Source of the DNA: Terana coerulea
Taxonomy: Eukaryota; Basidiomycota; Agaricomycetes; Polyporales; Phanerochaetaceae
Direction: 5' to 3'
DNA length: 10,543 nucleotides
Assembly: GCA_024811115.1 (NCBI GenBank)
Contig: JAKOGH010000034.1
Coordinates: 1-10,543 of the forward strand
Shown here: positions 7,205-10,543 of the stretch, piece after piece
Position numbering within the stretch: position 1 is the first letter of the stretch
How the letters are laid out: every line of letters begins with the position of its first letter
Program-made: the position numbers and the translations under genes
The notes under the pieces: model-generated
The model's input: only the letters and a program-made list of their open reading frames with translations
Told to the model about the DNA's origin: nothing
Databases searched by the model: none

Positions 7205-8532
7205 ATGGCAATGTAAGCTAACTAGAGTCTCGTTCGCTTTATTTTAGTCACTTACTATACCGTTGACAGTATCTACGATCTTCCCAAGAGCTGTTGGACC
7301 GTATTATCGAAGACCTCCGCGAGGGATCGTACCTCGCTCCAAGCATGTGCCTTAACTCACAGGTCCTGGACCCAAACTAGCCAAATGCACCTCCACTCCA
7401 TACGTCACATCAATTGGGAGTATAGCGACTTCAGTCCAGAGCTGTACAGCAACCCTGTTATGGCTCGATATATAAACACCCTATGCATAAGCGAGCCACC
7501 TCCCCATCGGATGATGAGAATGGCAAGCCGTTTTGGGAAATGCTCAGCTGGTTGTCAAGCGTATCCTACCTGGATTTATCGATAATGCACTGGGATTACT
7601 GTGAAATTGAAGACTGTGACGCTCTACGTGCTGCCTTCGGACATATCCAGACGTTACACCTGAACGATTGCCAGTATCGGCACCCCGAAGACTTCCTCTT
7701 TTCCTCACAGCTTTCCCTAACATTTCGCATCTCACACTGGACGATATTGGCTTCGACACTTGAGAGCTATGGTCATCCTGATCGAACCTCGTACCCACAG
7801 ACTCTCGATGAATTCCTGGGATCAACTCTGCACAGCTTGACATTGAACTGGGACATGGTTGCATTCTTAGTGGAAGGCAAGGGTCCGACAGAATTGATTA
7901 AACCTTGGATCTCGGTTTTTCCGCTGCATTTTTCCAAACGGACTGTGCCTCAAGTGGACTTCAGGCATTGGGTTTCACGGTCTTCCGGCCTATCTAAGGG
8001 CCATGGGGACAGCTCTTACTGAGCTGGACCTTGCCTTGCATTGTGGCAGCATAGTCTGCGGTATGTTGCCATACACTTTGTCTTACACGCCGCTCACTGT
8101 GCTGTCACGTTTTAGCTGATTTCAGCCTGCAAGCCTCGCGCGAAGTTGACATGCCTGAGGTTTTGCGACCTCTGTCAAATACCCAAGATTCGTCCCGACT
8201 GACAAGCAGACTACTCATGGGTTCCACGCTTCCTCACGGAAGTCCAGTCAACCACACTCACCACGGTTGTCCTGAAGGTTGACGGGGAGGAGCTCGATGA
8301 CTTCCAATTATTCGACTTCACATCTGTCGACGCAATTCTCGCAACGCCTCAATTCGTCAACACGCGCCTTGTAGTGTCTTTCCACACATACGGGTTTGGG
8401 CGCATGACGGAAAGGCAAGCATTAGGCTCCGGAGCAGAAGATAAGACAGAGTTCATGGTAGCTCTTGAACTGATCACCTCTCAGCTACCCTGCAGGAGGA
8501 TGAAATTTTCACATACAGTACATGGTTATTAG
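7205..8532 (+). pseudogene. F-box/LRR-like protein gene 1, disrupted
   Basis: Reads as a basidiomycete F-box protein of about 400 residues, which would link target proteins to an SCF ubiquitin ligase. ATG at 7205, a likely intron 7213-7269 (GTAAGC to GACAG), then the F-box start YDLP, ELLDRIIEDLRE, and DRTSLQACALTHRSW. Leucine-rich segments follow (YLDLS, IQTLHLNDC, ISHLTLDDIGF, LHSLTLNWDM, ALTELDLALHCG). A second intron is likely at 8061-8125 (GTATGT to TTCAG), then LTCLRFCDLCQIPKI and a long intact tail to the stop at 8530-8532. The frame changes near 7283-7287, 7324, 7502-7505, 7699-7704, about 7750-7760 and about 7965, and an in-frame TGA at 8200-8202 sits where Trp might be expected. Several breaks are in short homopolymers; the first two nearly cancel. 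Most likely a decayed gene; accumulated indel errors are the alternative. Confidence 0.75.
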
Positions 8533-8977
8533 CAAAGGTATTACACTGACTAGGTGTTTCGTCTGATCATGGCATTGCACCACCGAACTTTAGGATAGTT
8601 ATAACCTAACCCGGCTTGTATGGCAGGACATGGCAGACATTAATATCAAAGAATGTAAATAAAACTCCCTCAGTGCTTTTGGAACCTCAGTGGCTTGTCA
8701 TAACTCTTAGTGCTGCATACATGCAGCATGCTCAAGTGGTGTAAATTGATACAGTGCTCTCTCCTACTTAACAACGCACATTTTGGATAAATTACAAAAC
8801 AAAGACCATGAGTCACTACCAACTGACATTGCTCGGCTGAGTACGCATGCCGAAGTTTTGTGAATTGTGCCTCGCGAAAGCTTTGGAAAGGGCTGTCAGC
8901 GGTTTGACTGTGCGGATTGCAGTTTGAGTGGGAATTCTGAGCTGCAATCTGACGTCAGCGACCGCTCACCGTATTGT
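8533..8977. other. Gap between the two convergent F-box loci
   Basis: A 445-bp AT-richer stretch between the 3' ends of two converging loci. It holds an 8-bp-arm inverted repeat (8711-8728) and a TGAGTCA motif at 8809-8815 that matches the Gcn4/AP-1 consensus but is not upstream of any gene I can see. No coding signal is apparent. Confidence 0.45.
8711..8728. repeat. Short perfect inverted repeat
   Basis: TGCTGCAT and ATGCAGCA form 8-bp complementary arms around a 2-bp centre. In RNA the loop would be too tight without opening a pair. It lies between convergent loci, where a 3'-end processing or pausing role would be conceivable, but nothing else supports that. Confidence 0.3.
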
Positions 8978-10409
8978 TCATTCTCGTACGGGCTGGTCGT
9001 CCTGGAATATCAGCCGGTTCATCTCCTTCAGCACCGAAAACATGCACGACATGTTCGCCCTCATGTCGACTCCGTCGCCCAGGTATGTGAAGTACTGTAT
9101 GGTGATACCAGGCAGCGTACACTGATCTACAACATCTGCCAGCATCTGGTCGACGCACTCGAGGGCATGTTCGAGTTGAGGATTGTGTCCACCAACCCAG
9201 AGTCAACGTCACTCCGCTGCCAGTATCTCAGCGAACGTGATTTCAAGAAGGATTTCCCGTAACAGCGATTGGTTCTGACGGGACAGTTAGGTGAGCGAAG
9301 GCGTGCACAAGATGTACCTCATCACACGATACAGTCTCGAAAGCATTCGCGTCAACACTATAAACATGACAGTGAAGATTCGCAGATTCGTCAACACCTG
9401 TACGTTAAGCAACGGGCCAGCGTCTAACGATATCCTTTGTGAGTTTGATTTGCCTACATGGCTGGGGCTACTCACAGATGCAACGTCTCTTGAGCAATGA
9501 AACACTAAATGTTCTAACATTGCTTTCACACAATGAATGCAGGGTCTCGAAGCATTCGATGGCCCTCCACTGCCCCTTTGCCAGATGGACTTCCAGCGTC
9601 GATAGTGCATTTAGGCAGCCGAAATCACTTTAAATTTTCGGAGAGCATCGCCCATTGTCGGTTGTTGTAAGATGAGATGTAGAACATTCAGAAGGAACTT
9701 GCACTCCGATGTATTTTAGAGGTGTTTGCTGATTGCTGCGCCCCCTCTAATCCATTGTAGGACTCTAATCTTGGAGAATAAGGTGAGTATTAAAGCAGCC
9801 TCGGCATCGGGCATCCGCAATAGAGTGTTATCTCGGCCCCAGAGCTGATATACACCTCTTCGAGCTCCAGCCTCGCAGAGTAAGCACATATGGGAACCAA
9901 GGCCCTTATTAGAAGTAGGTTGCATACGTGTAGTACCTTCAATGCCGGAAGACCTCGTATAAACGCCGAGAAAATGGCGGGATTGTGCCATTTGATATTA
10001 CTCAAGCAGGACAGCCTTGGTCTTGTCACAGGCTTCGAAGTATAGTCTACGAATGCTGCCCTTGATTCCAGGGCGACTTTCAGCAAAGCGCGGAATTGGT
10101 CGAGACCTGCAGCTGTCTTTTTCTTCTTCTTCTGAGTTCGCAGGAGCCCGCACAACGAGCACAACGTCCTGAAGATGTGGGAGCGAGCGACCAGCCACCA
10201 AGTGCGCGAGACGAAGCCGCAAGACAGCAGATCGCGCTTCTTCCAGTTTGGTTGTACAAATGGAAGGCGTGTCGCCCCCAATCGAAAGGATGTAAGTATT
10301 CGAGACATGATGGATGACGTCAGGAGGAGGGAGCATTTGTTCACATCTAATTTGTTCAGTGTTATCAATAGACCATCAGCTCGCAACCGGTCGGATATGG
10401 CGTCGCTTG
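8978..10409 (-). pseudogene. F-box/LRR-like protein gene 2, disrupted
   Basis: Minus-strand F-box-type protein, from a different subfamily than locus 1. An ATG near 10409 may be the original start; the F-box start LPPPDVIHHV (from 10336) lies in another frame, and KRDLLSCGFVSRTWWLVARS in a third position relative to it. A lysine run (K5, about 10115-10130) and LPALKVLHVCNL follow, then a frame change near 9830. Further segments read LHLILQQPTMGDALRKF, LSTLEVHLAKGQWRAIECF and, after a likely intron 9398-9475 (GTGAGT to TACAG), ETVSCDEVHLVHAFAHL. The tail reads LECVDQMLADVVDQCTLPGI and stops at 8978. In-frame stops occur at 9716-9718 (TAA, where CAA would fit) and 9611-9613, with further frame changes near 9250 and 9150. 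Opposite-strand open frames here are shadows. Likely a decayed gene. Confidence 0.65.
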
Positions 10410-10543
10410 ACATCGCGGGAAACAAAGAGTAGCTGAGAAGTGGTTTAGCTTGAACAAAGGAGCAGTAGTGCGAGTAAACGTACACATGAGGAATAGCCAC
10501 TGCCCATCTGCGCTCCGAGGCCGCACTCGATGCACACTCACTC
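10410..10543. other. Window end, upstream flank of F-box locus 2
   Basis: This 134-bp stretch would be the promoter side of the second F-box locus. I see no clear TATA box and no other gene in it. Confidence 0.4.

Noticed and set aside
8809..8815. TGAGTCA Gcn4/AP-1 consensus
   Set aside because: It lies downstream of both flanking loci, with no promoter nearby, and a 7-bp match is expected by chance about once in this length.
8867..9262. 131-codon open frame on the plus strand
   Set aside because: It is antisense to the tail of F-box locus 2, where the minus strand shows the more convincing F-box-type leucine pattern.

Overview
The window looks like nuclear DNA of a basidiomycete fungus, most likely an Agaricomycete and perhaps a polypore. 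The genes are split by very short GT-AG introns (50-62 nt in the well-supported models), often with CTGAC-type branch points. The gene content is also typical of that group: MYND zinc fingers, an ankyrin/SEC-C/MYND protein, F-box proteins, a type II peroxiredoxin and mitochondrial ribosomal protein mL41. No bacterial or viral features, tRNAs, rRNAs, CRISPR arrays or complete transposons were seen.

Left part (377-6238), all genes on the minus strand. From right to left in coordinates: mL41 (three exons, intact, 5751-6238); a poorly resolved unidentified spliced locus with frame breaks (4626-5379); a type II/Prx5-like peroxiredoxin (five exons, intact, 3697-4448); an ankyrin + SEC-C + MYND protein (four exons, one apparent one-base frameshift in a run of five G, 1589-3390); and a small MYND zinc-finger protein (two exons, intact, about 377-1101). 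The two MYND genes are tandem and in the same orientation.

Middle (6239-7204). This is a 966-bp divergent intergenic region between mL41 (minus) and an F-box locus (plus). It has no convincing gene. It holds an 8-bp inverted repeat just upstream of mL41, three clustered GATA-type motifs, an 18-bp perfect palindrome containing a CArG box, and a pyrimidine-rich tract with a 25-bp near-identical direct repeat.

Right part (7205-about 10410). Two F-box/leucine-rich-repeat-like loci lie tail to tail: plus strand 7205-8532 and minus strand about 8978-10409. Both read as clear F-box-type proteins only if several frame changes are accepted, and each carries at least one in-frame stop, so I call both pseudogenes (or badly sequenced genes). 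A 445-bp gene-free gap separates their 3' ends.

Together: two conserved housekeeping genes (antioxidant defence and mitochondrial translation) and one small MYND gene are clean, while the rapidly evolving accessory genes (F-box, ankyrin-MYND, unidentified locus) are broken. No operon-like cooperation is implied. All functional statements rest on recognising family motifs by eye; no database search was run.
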